This document shows, in pieces, positions 8,001 through 23,000 of a stretch of 47,258 bases of DNA; the stretch's first letter is position 1; every line of letters begins with the position of its first letter. Both the position numbers and the translations under genes were made by a program. The DNA comes from Planctomycetota bacterium (GTDB lineage Bacteria; Planctomycetota; Planctomycetia; Pirellulales; Pirellulaceae). The notes under the pieces are model-generated. The model searched no databases. It had not been told where the DNA came from and saw only the letters and a list, made by a program, of their open reading frames with translations. The DNA is taken from contig JAPLNM010000115.1 of NCBI GenBank assembly GCA_026692845.1, positions 1 through 47,258 on the forward strand, read 5' to 3'.

Positions 8001-11000
8001 CTGATTCGGAGCTGTGACAAAGCTCAGTTCACCCGTCGAGGAGATCTTAGGCTGAGTGCTGAAGAGTCCGGTATTGGAGTTGAACGTCACATTGAACGTC
8101 AGCGTTTGGGAAACCTCATCGATGGCCGTTGCGGGTCCAGGTCGTACGTTGGTCGCAAAACCGACGATGCGCGTGGGCGTTACTCCTGTGACCGATTCGT
8201 TGTCTTCGAGAACCGAGACAAGCGTCGTGGGGATGGTGTACTGAGGCTCGTCATTGATATCAGCCACATTGAGGGTCAATAGTTTTTCGGTGCTCTCGGA
8301 TGGAACCCCATTGTCGGTTGCGATCAATCGGATTCGAGTGTCCTTGAACAAACTGTTGACGTCCGGGGCCAATTGGAATGTCAGATCCCCGGTGCCCGTT
8401 ACCAAAGGCTGAATGGTAAAGGCAGTCGGATCGACAGCCACAGCGATGATCGTGGTTGTTTGGTTCGATTCATCGGTAGCGGTCAACGGGCCAGGTCCTA
8501 GGTTTGTTACAAAGCCCGGCAGGGTGAGGAATCCATCGTCTTCCCTCATGTTGAACGTATTGAAGGCCATGTCGAAGATCGGTGGATCGTTGATTTCCTT
8601 AACCCGTATGGTGAAGGTTTGGGTGGTCGAACGATTGACGTTAGGCAAGGTGCTCGAGCCATTGTCCACCAAACTGACGCGGACCAAGATTGGACCGGAG
8701 TTGAGGATATTGACATCTGGAGCAAGGTCGTAGGTCAGTGTACCAGTAGGCGAGATGCGCGGTTGGCCGGCAAGCCCGTTGAATTTGCTCGTGTCGATGG
8801 CTTGGACGTCGAACTGGAGGACCTGTGCAGGTACACCCGCAACGAGTCCGAGTTCGTCGATCGCCGTCACGGGACCTGCAGTGATGTTCGTAGCAAAATT
8901 CGGAATCGGTGAATTCTCAAGGTCTTCATCGATGCTGATGATCGGACTGGGGATCGTAAACAGCGGGGCATCGTTGACGGCATTGACAAGCAATGTCACG
9001 GTGATTTCCGCCGATGTGTTTACATCGGGAATTCCAGGACGCGAGCCTGGAGCAGGGCCATTGTCTACGGCTCTGACCTTGATCAAGATCGGGCCGGAGT
9101 TAACGACGTTGACATCTGGAGCAAGATCGTAGGTCAGCACGCCTGTTGGGCTGATTTGAGGTTGTCCAGCCAAGCCATTGAATCGCGTTGGATCGGCAGC
9201 GCTTACTGTGAAGGACACGGTTTGCGAGGCGAGTTCATCGACCGCGGAGCTTGGCCCTGGCAGGATGCCAGCGAGGAAACCGCTGACGGGCGAGTTTTCA
9301 AGATCTTCGTTGATAGTGATCGTCGAGTTCGGTACGTTGAACTCCGGCGCATCGTTGACGTCTTGGACGCCGATAGTGAAGGTTTGAGGAGCCGACCGAT
9401 GGACATCGGGGATACCAGGGCGAGAGCCGGTCGCGGGCCCATTGTCCTGTGCGATGACTTCGACCAAGATCGGACCGGAGTTGATCAGGTTGACGTTGGG
9501 AGCTAGGTCGTAGGAGAGCGTTCCGTCGGGAGTGATCTGCGGTTGAACGCTAAATCGCGATGGATCGAGAGCTCTGACGTTGAAGCTCACAGATTGTCCC
9601 GGAGGGCCGATTTCATCGCTCGCCGTTGGAGGTCCAGCGACGATGTTGGTCAAGAAGCCTGGCAGCGGAGAGCTCTCAAGGTCTTCTTGGATCGAGATAG
9701 TAGCGTTGGGGATCGTAAATCCAGGTGCATCGTTGACGTCTTGGACCCGGATCGTAAAGGTCTGTTCGATCGATCGATTCACGTCAGGGATTCCTGGTCG
9801 GCTTGCTGCGGCAGGACCGCTATCGACCGCGACGACCTTGACAAAAATTGGCCCAGCGTTCAGGAGATTGACATCGGGAGCCAGATCATAGGTCAACTGG
9901 CCTGCCGCATTGATACGGGGTTGGCCAGTAGGACCATTGAAGCGGCTTGGATCCACCGCAGTGACTTCGAAGGAGACTGTTTGGCCTAGCGTTGGTGGAT
10001 TCAAACCGAGTTCATCGGTGGCTGTCGGAGGACCAGCAACGATGTTGGTGACAAAGCTTGCCACCGGGGAGACCTCGAGGTCTTCTAGGATATTGATCAC
10101 AGGGTTTGGAATCGTAAAGAGCGGGGCATCGTTGACTTCGACCGGCAGGATCGTGAAGGTCTTGGGTGCCGAGCGATTGTCATCAGGGCGGCCTGGTCGC
10201 GAGCCGGCTGCATTGCCGTTATCGATCGCAATGACTTCGACCAAGATCGGCGAAGAGTTCAGGGCGTTGACATCGGTATTGAGGGTGTAGGTCAAGGTTC
10301 CGTTCGCATCGATCGCTGGTTGGCCAGCGGCTGTGAATCGGGTTGGATCCAGCGCCGTGACTTGGAAGCGAACCGTCTGTGCTGGCAGTCCTGAAACCAA
10401 ACCGAGTTCATCGTCGGTGGTGGACTTGCCTGGGAAAATCAGGTTCAGGAACCCAGGAGCGCTGACGCTTGCATCTTCGAGAGGTGTCTGATTCGGACGA
10501 GGGATATTGAACAAGGGAGGATCATTCACATCGTTGACGTTGATCGTCAGGGTGCTGTAGATCAAGGTCGGAGGCATATCGTCCATTCCTGGACGCTTGG
10601 GCTGTTCATCACCACCGGCAACGCCGGAATCCTCGATCAAAATACGTACCAGAACTGGTCCGTTGGTCAGGTTGTTGTAGTCGGACGGTGGGGTGTAGGT
10701 GATGCGGTTGTTGATCAAAGTCAACGTTTCACCCAGACCTCGGTCCAAGACCAGTTCGGCATCGACGATTCGGAGGGTTTGCCCCGACTCGTTGGTGTCG
10801 TAGATATCCCCGTCGGTTCCGGTTGGCCGATCCGGTTGGGTGCGATCGTTGGCGGTAAAGAGCGATCCATCCCAAGTGATCGTCTGATCTTCGTTGATGG
10901 TTGCCACATCGTCGACGGCGACCGGTGCATCATTGACCGGCGTGACGGTGATCGTCACGGTTGCAGCCGTGTTGCTGGTCATCCGTGGATCGGTGGCCAA

Positions 11001-14000
11001 GTAGACAAACGTATCGGTACCGAAGAAATCTTGTTTCGGTAGATACACAAAGGAGCCGTCGGCAGAGATCGTCAGGGACCCATGCTCTGGGCCACGGACG
11101 GGTTGGATACCCGGTTGGGTTAGGTCCGAGTCAAACACGCGGATGGCTTGCGCATCTGCATCGGTGTCGTTGGTCAGAACCCCAGCCGCAGGAACGATCA
11201 GAACATTGTCTTCGGCGACGATGAAGCTATCGGCATTGGCCACGGGCGGTGAACCGGCAAGGACCTCGATCAGATGGTCTTCGACTTCGCCGCCGATTCC
11301 CAATCCGTAGGTGAATAGTCCACCGGTGCTGCTGAGGCGGAACCTTGCGGTGGTAAAGCCAATTGAGGCACTTGCTGGAGTCGTGACGTAGAAAGTATTG
11401 GCTCCGGCCACAACGGGTTGGGCCGATAGAATGCGTTCGCCTGAGTCTTCGAAATCGTTGTCTTGATTCCAATCGATCCAAGCATCGACAAATCCGGTTG
11501 CCGACGAGGTCAGGATCACTGGGGTCGAGAGGGAGTTGGCATTGAACCAGCTTCCAAATTGAACACCTTCTTCGTCATCTGCCGAGACGGTTAGGGAGTT
11601 GTTGACAACCGAGACTGTCGGCAGCTTGAGCTTCGAATCGCTGATGGCTTTGTTGATCGCTGTTGCCAAAGCAGATGCAAAGCTGTTTGGACTTACGGTC
11701 GCAAGATTGACCGATACAGCGACATTTCCTACACCGAGAACCGTTGGGGTTGCCAGTGGGTTGGTATCGACGACTTGGAAGCCGACTTGGTTACCGTAAC
11801 CATCGGTTAGGAACATCGTGTTGCCGGCGGCAAGGCCAGTCAAAATCGACTGCACGACGACTTCGTTGGTTCCTGATTGCACGCGAGCAATTGCCCCTTG
11901 AGCATTCGACAGATCGAATCGATGAGCGCTCGAACCACCTAGCGATAGGATGTTGCCGGTGGCACTTGCATGGATTCCGGTGATGCTGCCATCGAGGATC
12001 GAGGCCAGGACCACCGATTGCAATCTAGCTGCGACATCGGCAGCGGTTACCGCACCGGCGAGGTTCACGGCACGGGCACCTGGGATTACCACAGAGCCGC
12101 CGTTGGTGAACTCATAGGTGACCGACTTCGAGACCGTATCGGAGATTGTGATCGACTTGCCAATCATCGCGAGGTTGAATGCGGAGGTCGACAGCCTAGC
12201 AGGACCTTTGTTCGAGACGCTCAGGAAGTTTGCAAGGGTTCCAAAGTCGATCGTCGAGTCAAAGTCGTCGCCATCGGCTGCAGCCGACGGTTGGCCATCG
12301 ATTTCGCCATCGGCATAGGCACCGAGCACCAGCAGGTTCGCATCGTCTGGGTAGAGACCGTGACGGACACCGTTGTTTGCTCGGAGCGTGCTGCTAGTGG
12401 ATCCAGTTCCCGGACGTTCGACCGCATCGCCGTAGTCGACAGCAACCTCAGGCATCAGGATGGTGAACTGGGTCAGGGAGTTGGCGCGGTTGGCTTGGAG
12501 ATTGTTTCCGGCCAGGTCCTGGATTGCTGGAATCGACAGCGAAGCGGCCATGCCGGTGATCGAATTGACCCCTTCGACGAAGATCAATCCGTTGGCAAGC
12601 GAGTAGGCTTTGACTCCCGAACCGACTTGGTTGAGGGCTTGGGTTATCGCCGTGGACATGGCCACTGCGTCGAAGCCGGCCACAGGAAGGAACTTCACAG
12701 GGATCGCACCGGCAGCAACACCGGGGGCACCTGCAAGGACCAGCGAGGAGTTCGAAACATTCATCGTATCGCCGACATTTCCGCCGACGACCACCCGTCC
12801 GCCCGGGATAGCCTGGACAGGCCATCCATTTTGGCGGATCAGAAGATTGATGACCGCAGCGATTTTGGCAGCGAGTTGGTCTGGGGTATCGCTGGCCAAG
12901 AAGGAGATCACTTTGGTGTTAAACAAAGTTTGCGTGTTGCCTGCGAGGTTGAATTCGAACCGGATCGTTTCACCGCCGGCGGGGGTGTAGGTGAAGGTTT
13001 GTCCGTCGGAGACGCCAGCGGCTGGAACCGTCAGGATAAACCCGCTATCGAGTTCCAACGATTTGGTTCCGCCGCCTGCGAGCGAAACGGTGAAGCGATC
13101 GCCATCGACTCGGTTGACTGCGTCGTCAGGAGCGATGACCCGCACGGTGGGCTTGTTGATCAACGTCAGCTCGTAGACGCTGTCTTGACGCCAGAATCCA
13201 GCAAGAGGGGTCAGGCGGATCGTACGGCTGTTGAAGCTGTATCCAAAGACGTAGTCGACGCCAGGGCTGAGCATGCGACCGTTCTCGGTCAGTACGACGT
13301 TATCTTGGGTGATCGTCAGCGGATCCGGACCGGTACCTTGTCGTTCATCGATGAGGATTTCGAAGTAGTCGATATTGCCAGACTTCAGCTGAACGTAGGT
13401 GTTGGATCCATCGAGGTCGACACCTGCGGCATCGTTGTCCAACGGACGTTGCAAGACCGCTAGTGGTCCGTCCAAATCGACACGATCAAGCGCACCGCGG
13501 TCGGCAAACACGTTGGAACCTAGACCACCAGGGGTGCTGACCGACGGATCGTCGCTGCGAAGAAGTCCATAGGCATCGAACTCCGGAGCGATGATCGGGC
13601 TCGTGGGCAAGCCCACTGCCGAACGGACTTGGTCCAATAGGTTACGGTCTTCGAGCGATGCGATCGACGAGTCGATGGCTCGCGAAAAGGCTTTGAGATA
13701 GAACCGATCTCGGGTTGGGTCCATGAAAAGCGGTTCGGAGGCCGTCAAGGTGATCGGGAACGACTGAGACCCATTGAGAGCCGCAGGGAGAATGTTCGCC
13801 GCGTTGCCTTGATAGAGGTTCGCACCGATAACGATCGAGCTTTGCAGGGCCGGATCGTTCGCGACGTTGATCCCGCGAGCTAGGTTCGCGAGAATATTGC
13901 TGAGGATCGTTGGGCTTGTGTTGGCCTCGACTTCGATACCCGATTGGCCCGCTCCGGTATTCAAGCCGTAGATCGTGTTGTTAACGATCCGCGTGACAGT

Positions 14001-17000
14001 TACCGGCGATGGAGCTTCGTTGTTAAACGCGACGTCGCCACCGACACGGATACCTCCGCTGGCGTTGCCAGCTAGGATATTGTTGACGATCACCGCTCCG
14101 GGGGCCAAGCGGCTATTGTTCAATGTAATCAAGTTGCGAACCGAGCCTGGGTAAGGTCGGTTACCGGTTTCGGTCGAGATCGGGACTTGGCGAGTCGCAA
14201 TCGGTTGCAGGGAGATTTGATCCATGTTGATGAATCGATCGCTCAGATCGCGCGGGGCGGGAATCATATTGATTCCGTACTGCGAAGAGCGAGAAACGGC
14301 GACTCCGGAGATGATCAATTGACCTTGGTCGCGGATAATATTTGCATCGCCTGCGTCTTCGCCCCACTGAGTGTCTTGACCGTACTTGATGGTGTTGAAC
14401 CCAAGCGGTACCGGATTGCCCAGGGCATTAGGGACCAGGACAGGGTTGCCGTTGGCGTCGTTGAAAACGAACGCGGAGTTGGCGAACAGGTCCGATGCGG
14501 CGTTTCCGTTGAATTGGATCGTCGAAGCGTGGGCCGCATCGTACAAGGATGTTCCGAACATATCTCCGTTGTTTTCCACCGTCAGCCCCAACAATGCGCG
14601 GACTGCCGGATCGTTGATCGCATCTCGGACCGCTAGAGCGATCTCGTTGTCCGATGCGTTCGGGGACAGGGCGATGCGAATCCGACCTGGAATCTCGGGT
14701 CGGTAGGCCGGATCGCTGGCGTTTGCCGTCGTAAACACGTTGAATTCAAAGGTGACTTCGTTCACGCCATTGCTGACGGTAAACGAGTACCCATCACCGA
14801 TTCGGCTTGCCAAACCCGTGGTGTCGATGGCCATGGCTTTGACCAAGCGATCGTTGGTGTCAAAGGTTCGACCCTTGGGGCCGACGAAGGGTACTGGTTC
14901 GATCGCCAGCGCTTGGCCTTCGGTTTTTCCGTAATCCGGTGCGGTGCGCATTTCGAGTTGGTAGGCACCGGTTTCTAGTTCCTTGGCAGCAGCTCCACCC
15001 GGGCCTCCGTAGAGTTCATACTGGAAGGTTGGCAGGAACACCCCCTGGAGCGCTTGGCCGTTGGAAACCATCTCACCTCGTTCGGCAAAGCTCAGGACGA
15101 TATCGTCGATCGTCACGCTCATCGGAGCCGAAGGCGTGCCGCGAGAGGTCCCGTTATTCAATGCACGGCGGGCTGCTTGCGTGAGTGGGAAATTCGTATC
15201 GGCTGGGCCGAAGTTATCACCGACGCGTCCACCGCCACTGTACCGCAGGATCCCTGGATCGACGATGTCCCAAGTGGCTGCAGCAAAGATCTGAATGGTG
15301 TCTCCGTAGTATCGCCATACCTCGGTGTTGTTCTTCTGCCCTGTGACATTGAAGGACTGGGCAAGCGAGGTTCGAATTTCATCTCGAACGTTTCTTTGGC
15401 GGCTGGAAAGTGCACCGACTGCGTCGATATCAGCACCCACCGAGTTGCCGGTATTGCCGCCTTGGTTCGGATCGTCCGTCAATCGAACGTAGCGAAGCAG
15501 GCTATCGGTACCAAATCCGAACGCATCCAAGTCGACGTATCGGTTGGTGCCGGAAATGGTTCCTACGGAGGTGAAGGTGATTCCATCGTAGCTGACTTCG
15601 ACGAAAACATTTTCGGAGGTTCCGACTTCGTAGACAGCCAAGTCAGGGAGGATGTCCCCGGAGGCAGTCAGATAGTTGTCGGCAAACTGGACGACCATGG
15701 AACCGCCACGTCCCAGCGATACAACTCCTTGGCCGGCGGCTGTGGGTTCAAGATTTCCGACGTAGTCAGGTTGGCCTAGAGCGGCTGTCGGGTTCTGCAA
15801 TCCTGCGATAGGTGCTGCGCTGCCGGTAGTGTATCTGCTCAACGGCGCAAGATCTGCAAAGGCGATATCGCCGTCGGCATAGAAGTCCCCTGAAACAAAC
15901 ACCGGCGCTTGGGCTGTTTCCGATGCGGGAAGGGTGTTATCGATCGAGACTCGCACGTTGCCAGCTGCGATTCCTGGACGCCCTGTGATGATGGCGTCAT
16001 CTGGTCCGACCATGTCGTAATCGTTTGCAAGAACCGAGTCTGGCAATGGAGATCCATTGAGGTGGGTGATGTTCAAGATGTTCGGCGAAGCCGTGCTTGC
16101 GAGCACCCGGTATCCATTCGCAGTCAGAACCGTATTGATCGATGCAGCAATCGTCTCTGGGCTATCGGTCAGCGAGAACGGAATCTGCTTGGCTCCTGCG
16201 GTCGCTGCAAAGGTGTACAGGTCCGATCCGATCTTGATTTGGTCGCCGTTCTTGAAGCTTCTTCCGCTCGGGACATTCAGGACCAATCCTAGGTCGAATT
16301 CGAAGGTGACGGTGGCTGCGGGATTCGCAATATTCGACGAGATCTGGAAGGTGTTTCCGTCGGAGATGCGCTCGCCTGCAATAGCGGAGAGTTCGAAGCC
16401 ACCCTTTGCTGGGTTGTTGGTTCGGAAATCGCCACCGGAGTTAAACTCGAAGCGAATTTTGACATCGCGTTTTCCAGCCATCGAGCCGAGGTTGACTCGG
16501 GCTTGACGCCATCCTTGGTTATCGAAGGCCGACGACGTGATGTTGCTGCGACCGAAGGCGTCTTGGTTTCCGTTGCGTGGCACATCGTATTCGCTGAACG
16601 GTGGGAACAGCGCCCCATCGGCATAGGATTGGTCGACGTAGCCTGCTGAGTTGTTGGTCGTCAGCAGGACCCACTGCCCATCTTCGCCTGATCCGTAAAC
16701 TCGGAACGAGTCCATGAAGGCTTGGCCCGCTCCATCGCCGAAGATGTTACCATCGTTGTTGGCTGTCGCGTTTTCGGTGCGCACGTTGTAATTGAAATAC
16801 ATCACCGGTTGATCGCTTGAGGAGTATCGGCTCAGGTCCAGCAGAGTGCTTTCGAAGGCACCCCATGCACCACCGGGCATTGCGTAGGTGTTCGCAGTGT
16901 TCGTAAAATCATCGATACCGAGCTGGTCCCCTGGATTCGTATAAGCGAACCGCAGGGTGTTGTTCGGAACGGTTTGTGAGTCGCCCGAGTTGTTGAACGT

Positions 17001-20000
17001 TCGGGTGCGACCATGACCGGCCACTTGGGAATCCGGATCGGTGTTCGAGACATGCCAAAGGTTGACGTCCAGCGATGTAAAGTCGATACCTGTGATCGCC
17101 GTCGTACCGAGGTTGATCGAACTCCTGCCGAGTGGGAAAACCGGTTGGAACACGCCAGTGGTGTCGAAGGCATACAGCACACCGGTGTTCGACAGACCGA
17201 AAAGCACATCGGCGAAACGTCCGTTTTGAACGTTCGCAGGACCTCGGGTCAAGCCAGTGAAATTGATCGCGTTTCCAGTGGTCGGATCGTTCAGAACGAC
17301 TCTCGACGGGATGCTTGGTACGTTCACAATCGTCGGGGTGACCAATTCACCCTGATCACTAACGCCGTAGGCTTGATTGCCCACCGTGGTCAATCCGTTG
17401 ACGGTACCGGTTGCCAGCAGGAAGTAGCCAGCTTCCTGGACGTTGGTCCCTGCGGTCGTTCCCATGTTGTACACACCGTTTTCGTAATCGGTGTCGGTAC
17501 GGGTCGGTAAACCCAGCCAATTGACCGCCGCTCCGGTGTCCGGGTCGAGTTGGTAGATGATGTTTCTGGTTCGCGGCAATGCAGCGCTAGGAGTTTCGTT
17601 GAAGCTCCCGGTGAGCCGTCGCGTGGCAACTCCAAAGAAAGTGGCACGGCCCGAAGCACCAAGGCTCGAGTAGGTCAGGCCGGTGAAGACCATCCCATCA
17701 CCGATTGCGTTTCCACCGCCATCTTGAGACTGCCGAACATCGAGATTGCCGTTGGCGTCGAAGTATCTTCCCCAAGTGATGATTCCAGAGTTGGTGACTC
17801 CGGGAATAGCAAGACCGGTATCACCGATGTCGATACCGAAGAACTGGCCGGCGTTGGTATCGGTGATCAGACCTGGGTCTTGGATACGGAAGCCCATCGC
17901 GGTGCCTGCCGGAGATACAGCGATGTCGCGGGTGACGTAACCATTTTGGAATACGTCCTCGTTGATCCCATCGCGGCTCATGTTGGCTTCGACCGTGCCG
18001 GTCATCGGGTTCAGGAAGGAGACTTTACCGACTTGGTTTTCGGTCCTTGCGGTAAAGAGTGTCACGTCCGCAAGAGTGAATGGAACTTGGCCACCGGCAA
18101 AAATCGTCGGCGCGCCGCTGGCAGTCGTCAATGGTGGTTGCTGTTCGAAGCGGTCTTCGCCCAGTCGAGCGACCGAGTCGAGGGGTTCGAGACGGATTTC
18201 AGCAGCACCAGGGATGCCGGCGATGTCCGACTGAGTGAATTGGGTCAATCCGAAGTAAGTGACTGACTTGTTGGTCACAGCCACGGCATAGTCACCCGGT
18301 GGCATTTCTATAGGTCCGATGTAGGCATCACGCTTACCGAGCGAACCTCGGGTCAAATCGGTTTGGTCAGTTCCCTTGAGGATCGCGGGTTGGTCGTCTT
18401 GGATGTTCGAATCATCGGCAGTTAGGACGAGCGTTAAGGCTCCGCCTGGCTCGCGTCGGAAGACCCAAAGCTGGGTATTGGCGCGACCGACACCGTCGGC
18501 GTAGTCGATATCGAAAATCAATGACCCATGCGCATCGACGCGCAGGGGGGTGTTCGGGGTGTTTGGGGGAAGTTGTTGAATTGAGTCTTCGTCTCGGCCT
18601 ACCGAGAAATTGAACCAATCGATATCAGCATCGGTGGCTAGATTGCCAGCCAAGGAGGCACCGGCCCGATCGTTGACCATGACATTGCCAACATCGATCG
18701 CCGAGGAAGAGGCGCTGCTGGTGTCGTTGGCTGGTTCGGCAAATTCGCCCACCAGCGGTGAATGGGTGGTGTTTCCGAAGACTTCGATTCCATTGGTCGC
18801 GTAGCGCAGATCCGCGTATCGCACGGTAGATCCGGCGATTTCTTGGGTTTCCTGCAATCGAACGTGAAGTTTGTACGAACCGATGGTAACGCCTGAAGCA
18901 GTATCGTAGGGATCGGTAACAACACCAGGTCGTTTGTTGCTCGACCGGACTCGAATGTAGTACGAGTTCGAGGTGCCAGCCACACCGGGCAAGACAACTC
19001 GCATTCCCGCATCGCGAGGATTGGTTCCTTGGAAGTCTACATTCGATCCAGCAGCCAACGAATTCTGAATCGATGTAGCGACTTGATCCATCGGAAGCGC
19101 TTTGATCTCCGGAGAGTAAGTCGGGTTTTCAAGCGTTTTGTCAGCAAGCGATTCGGCGAGCGAATCGTCGCTCAAGGCCATGATCTTGCCACTCTCATCG
19201 ATCAGCTCGACGATCGAATCGAGCGAGCCGGAAGATTGGTCAATGTCGAGCCAGACGGTCGCCCCGGCCACTCCCGAAAAACGGTATACGTCCATGTCCT
19301 TTGAAGATGCGACCGCACCGCTGAGGGTCACTCCAAGCCTCAAGTTTTCGTCTCCGAGCTTGAGGTTGCCGGCAAGCTTGCCAATATCCTGAGCTTGAAA
19401 TGGCGTATCGTTGCTACCGCTTGAAGCGATTCGATCTGACTCATTTTCGTAAGTCATATCGACGTTTCGATCGTTGCTAAACGGAGTGAAACGAACGCTG
19501 CGCCAATCGCCTGGGCGAGGTGTACTTGCAGAGCCATCATTGTTCGTGTCGGTCAGCGAGGCACCTTCGTCGTCGAAACCTGCACCGATCGTATCGTCGG
19601 AAAGCGACGTGATGACAACCGGGAAGCCTTGTGATCCGAGGACTTGGACCGTTCCACCGATACGATCTTTGATATCCAAAGGCCGACCGGCAGCGGTAAT
19701 CCCAGCGCTGTTGCTGGCTTTGACAACCAAGCTCGAATCGACCTTGCTGGTCAGTCGTAGACCGCCGAAGGTATGGAAGTCCGGCACAATGATTTCGCTT
19801 TGGAGGATATGAACGATGTCGGTATCATCCCAAACCGATTCGGTGGTCAAGGTACCGCCTCGAACGCGCATCCCGTTGAGTCCGTTGCCGCCTAGTCTGT
19901 TATTAAAGACCAGGGGGCCATAGTTCCCGATCCCTAGGTCGGTTTCTCGCTGGTTGAATCCCGTGGAACGACCAAAGTCGCGTACAGGTTTGGCGTTTAA

Positions 20001-23000
20001 GCTCGTTGTGTCGACACTGATTGCCGCTGTATCGGCCGCGGAATTGTCGCGGATGACGTTATTGATGATGACCGGTTGACTCGAAAGGACAAAAATTGCC
20101 GTGCCGTCATTGTTTCCTTTCGCATCGCGGTTGGTACTGCTGGTGTTGGTACGGCCAGAAGCATTGCGTTCGATCAGCGAGTTGGCGATCCGCGCGTTGG
20201 CTTGATGGACCTCGATGGCATTGAACGAAGCGAATCCACCGGTGATCCGTGATTCACCCCCTGCAAAAGTAACCACCGCATGATCGAGGCTCAGTTCACT
20301 CATATGTCGAGCCAGGATGCCCGACCAGTTGCCTGCTGCCCCGGTAGTTGCGGTGCTGTCATTGTTGGTGTCAAACGTTCCACCTGCACCATAGCGATCA
20401 TCGAGTCGGGAGGTGAAAATCACAGGTTTCGATTCGGTGCCTTCGGCGATCATCGCCGCACCGATGCCTACTTCAATTCTCGTCCCGAGAAGTTTCGCGA
20501 CGATACCCGGGTCGATCACCAGCGAAGCGTCCTGGCGAGACCGATTCAGTTCGGTAAGTCCCAGCGTTTGGATCACACCACTGAAGGTGATGTTGTTATC
20601 GACGTAGGTCGTATCGTCCTTGTTAATCACCCCTGCGAGTTGGTATGCGCCGGTGTTGTTCACACGTCGATAGATGCGTCGCGAAACGTAGTCGCTCGTC
20701 GCAACAGGAATATTGGATAGACGCATCGAGCGGCCGGCTGGAACCACTGCGCTCTTGCTCGCGCTGGGCAAGCTCTCTTGGCCGAATCGGTCCATGTAGG
20801 TCACGATGTACTCAAGGGCCGTTGCATTGACAAATCCGCTACCGGAGGTCGGTGCAACGTTCGTCAAGAGCATCAGCGAAGTATTCGGACCTGCGATCTC
20901 ATTGAGAGCTCCGCCGGGTGTTCCGGCGATCAGCAAATTTTCGCCGAAGACCAAGGTGACTTCGGAGTCATCGATCCGTGCATGGGTCGTAAGCGATTTG
21001 GTCGGTTGACCAGGAAGCGTTTCAACGCGAATGAACAGGCCGTTGATGGTGTTGTTGCGAATATCATTGTTGTAAATGACTGGACCGACACGACGGTAAT
21101 CGGGCACGAATGCGCCGGCGTTTTGATAGCGCGGTTCGGTAAAGAGTGTCTCCTCAAAGCTGTTCGGGTCAGCGCTCATGGCCGAATCGGCACTGCGCGT
21201 AATCGAATTGCCGAGAATCAGCGGACGGGCTTCACTAAACTCGATTGGGCTGGTGACCTTGGCTTGAGCTCCGGAGCCTACCAAACCACCTCCGTAGGTC
21301 ATCCTGGCGTTGGAAATCGTGTTCAAGAAAATCCCTTCGCGCTCGCGATCGAATCGGCCCTGAGAACGATCGACCTCGTTACGGATTTCGATCCCGCCCC
21401 AGTCACCCGGCTTGGGTGTGGTTTCGAGCGGATTGGTATCGATGCCTAAGGACTGATCCGAGTAAGCGGTAAAGTAAACCGGCAGGCTTGGAGTACCTAG
21501 GACTTGGATCGCCGCGCCAGAGCGATCGATCACGCCATCAGAACCGACCATGACACGTGCATTGCCGAACTTGAGTATCGCTCCAGCGTCGATCATCAAG
21601 GTGACTCCCTTGGGGACCTCGAGACGATCACCGTCGGAGAGGGTCGAACCGAAAGCTCCTTTACCGATTTCGTAAGCCCGAACGTTGGTCAATTGCGGAA
21701 GCGGATTGGCTAGATCCAGGCCTGCCAGTCGGACGAGATCTCCGGGTTGAGCAGCGCTGAGGGCCGCAGAGATCGTTTTGAAAGGCTGATCCAAAGTACC
21801 TAGGGTTGTCAGGCCTGTGTAGACTTTGTCGACGATCAATGTGCGTGGTGTAACCGACGCGGTACCGTAAGCACCTGCGGTGCGGAACCAGAAGTTGAAG
21901 TCGCCGCCAGCGATGCCATCGCCATCGCCATCGAGTGCCGATCCGACGGCCGTCGATGTGAAGCTCTGCTCGGAGATGCTGCTAGCGTTGGTACTCTTGA
22001 AATCGAAACGGAGTTGATAACGGCCTTGGCTGGTCGCTCCGCTTCCGGTGTCGAGAACTTGGGGATCGTTGTCTTCGTTTCCTTTGCCTGTAATCGCTAC
22101 AAAGTATTCGCCGGCAGTCAACGGAACGTCGATCAAGGAATCTTGGCTGATGTAGTTGTTGTTGACCGAAACGATCGACAAAGCGCCGGTGACCGAATCA
22201 CGCTTGAGCAATGTCAGGTGCGAATCGAGGTTGCTCGAATCGTTGAGCCGTTCGGCGATGGTTTCCAATCGGACTTGACCGTTGGACGTCAACTCGAATC
22301 GATAAAGATCGACGTCCCGGTTGTCGGGTCGGAAGGCATGCTGACCGTGGATTTGATCGATCGTGCCTGGGAAGATTTGTTCGAGCGGATTGGAGCTAGA
22401 GTTGAGTCGAGTTCCAACCACTCCGCCGCTTGCATTGGTCGTGCCACCGTTGTTGTCGCTACCCATGATCGTGCCGGCAGGCAGATCGTAGGTATGGTCC
22501 AGACCGAGCAGATGCCCGATCTCGTGCATTGCGGTGGTGAAGAAACTGAACGGACCGTCTTGAGGGTTGGTCAACTGACCAGGTGCGGGAGCCGTGGGAA
22601 CGACTTCACCACCCAGCGGTTTTTGAGAGACGCCAAAGCCAAAAGCGGTATCCCAAGGTTCGGAACCGTCAAGGATCGCCATGTCCCATGATTCCAGAGG
22701 ATTATCGGGATTAGGAGCTTGGCCCGCCACGCCGAGCAGGTCCCCTGGACCGCTGATCGTGGTGTTGATCGGGATCATGTCGCCGACGATGATGTTGAAG
22801 ATGCCTGGCGATGTTGGACCCGAGTATTCCTGGAAGTCCACACCGAGGTATCGAGAATAGAATTCAAAGACTTCGCGGATGCGTTGCTTTTGTTCGCTGG
22901 TAATGGAGGTAAACAAACGGCGTCCGGAGGAGTCGACACCGTAGGCCTGGCTGTCCATGAAGTTGTACTTGATCGTACGGATTTCAGGATCAGCATCGGG

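Noticed and set aside
11970-13463. Long plus-strand frame (497 codons) opposite gene A
   Set aside because: Gene A's coding sequence and domain matches (D-Y-G-D-A, 'DG..FEF' modules) lie on the minus strand here. The plus-strand translation is Arg/Asp/Val-rich with no domain, typical of an antisense shadow in GC-biased codon use.
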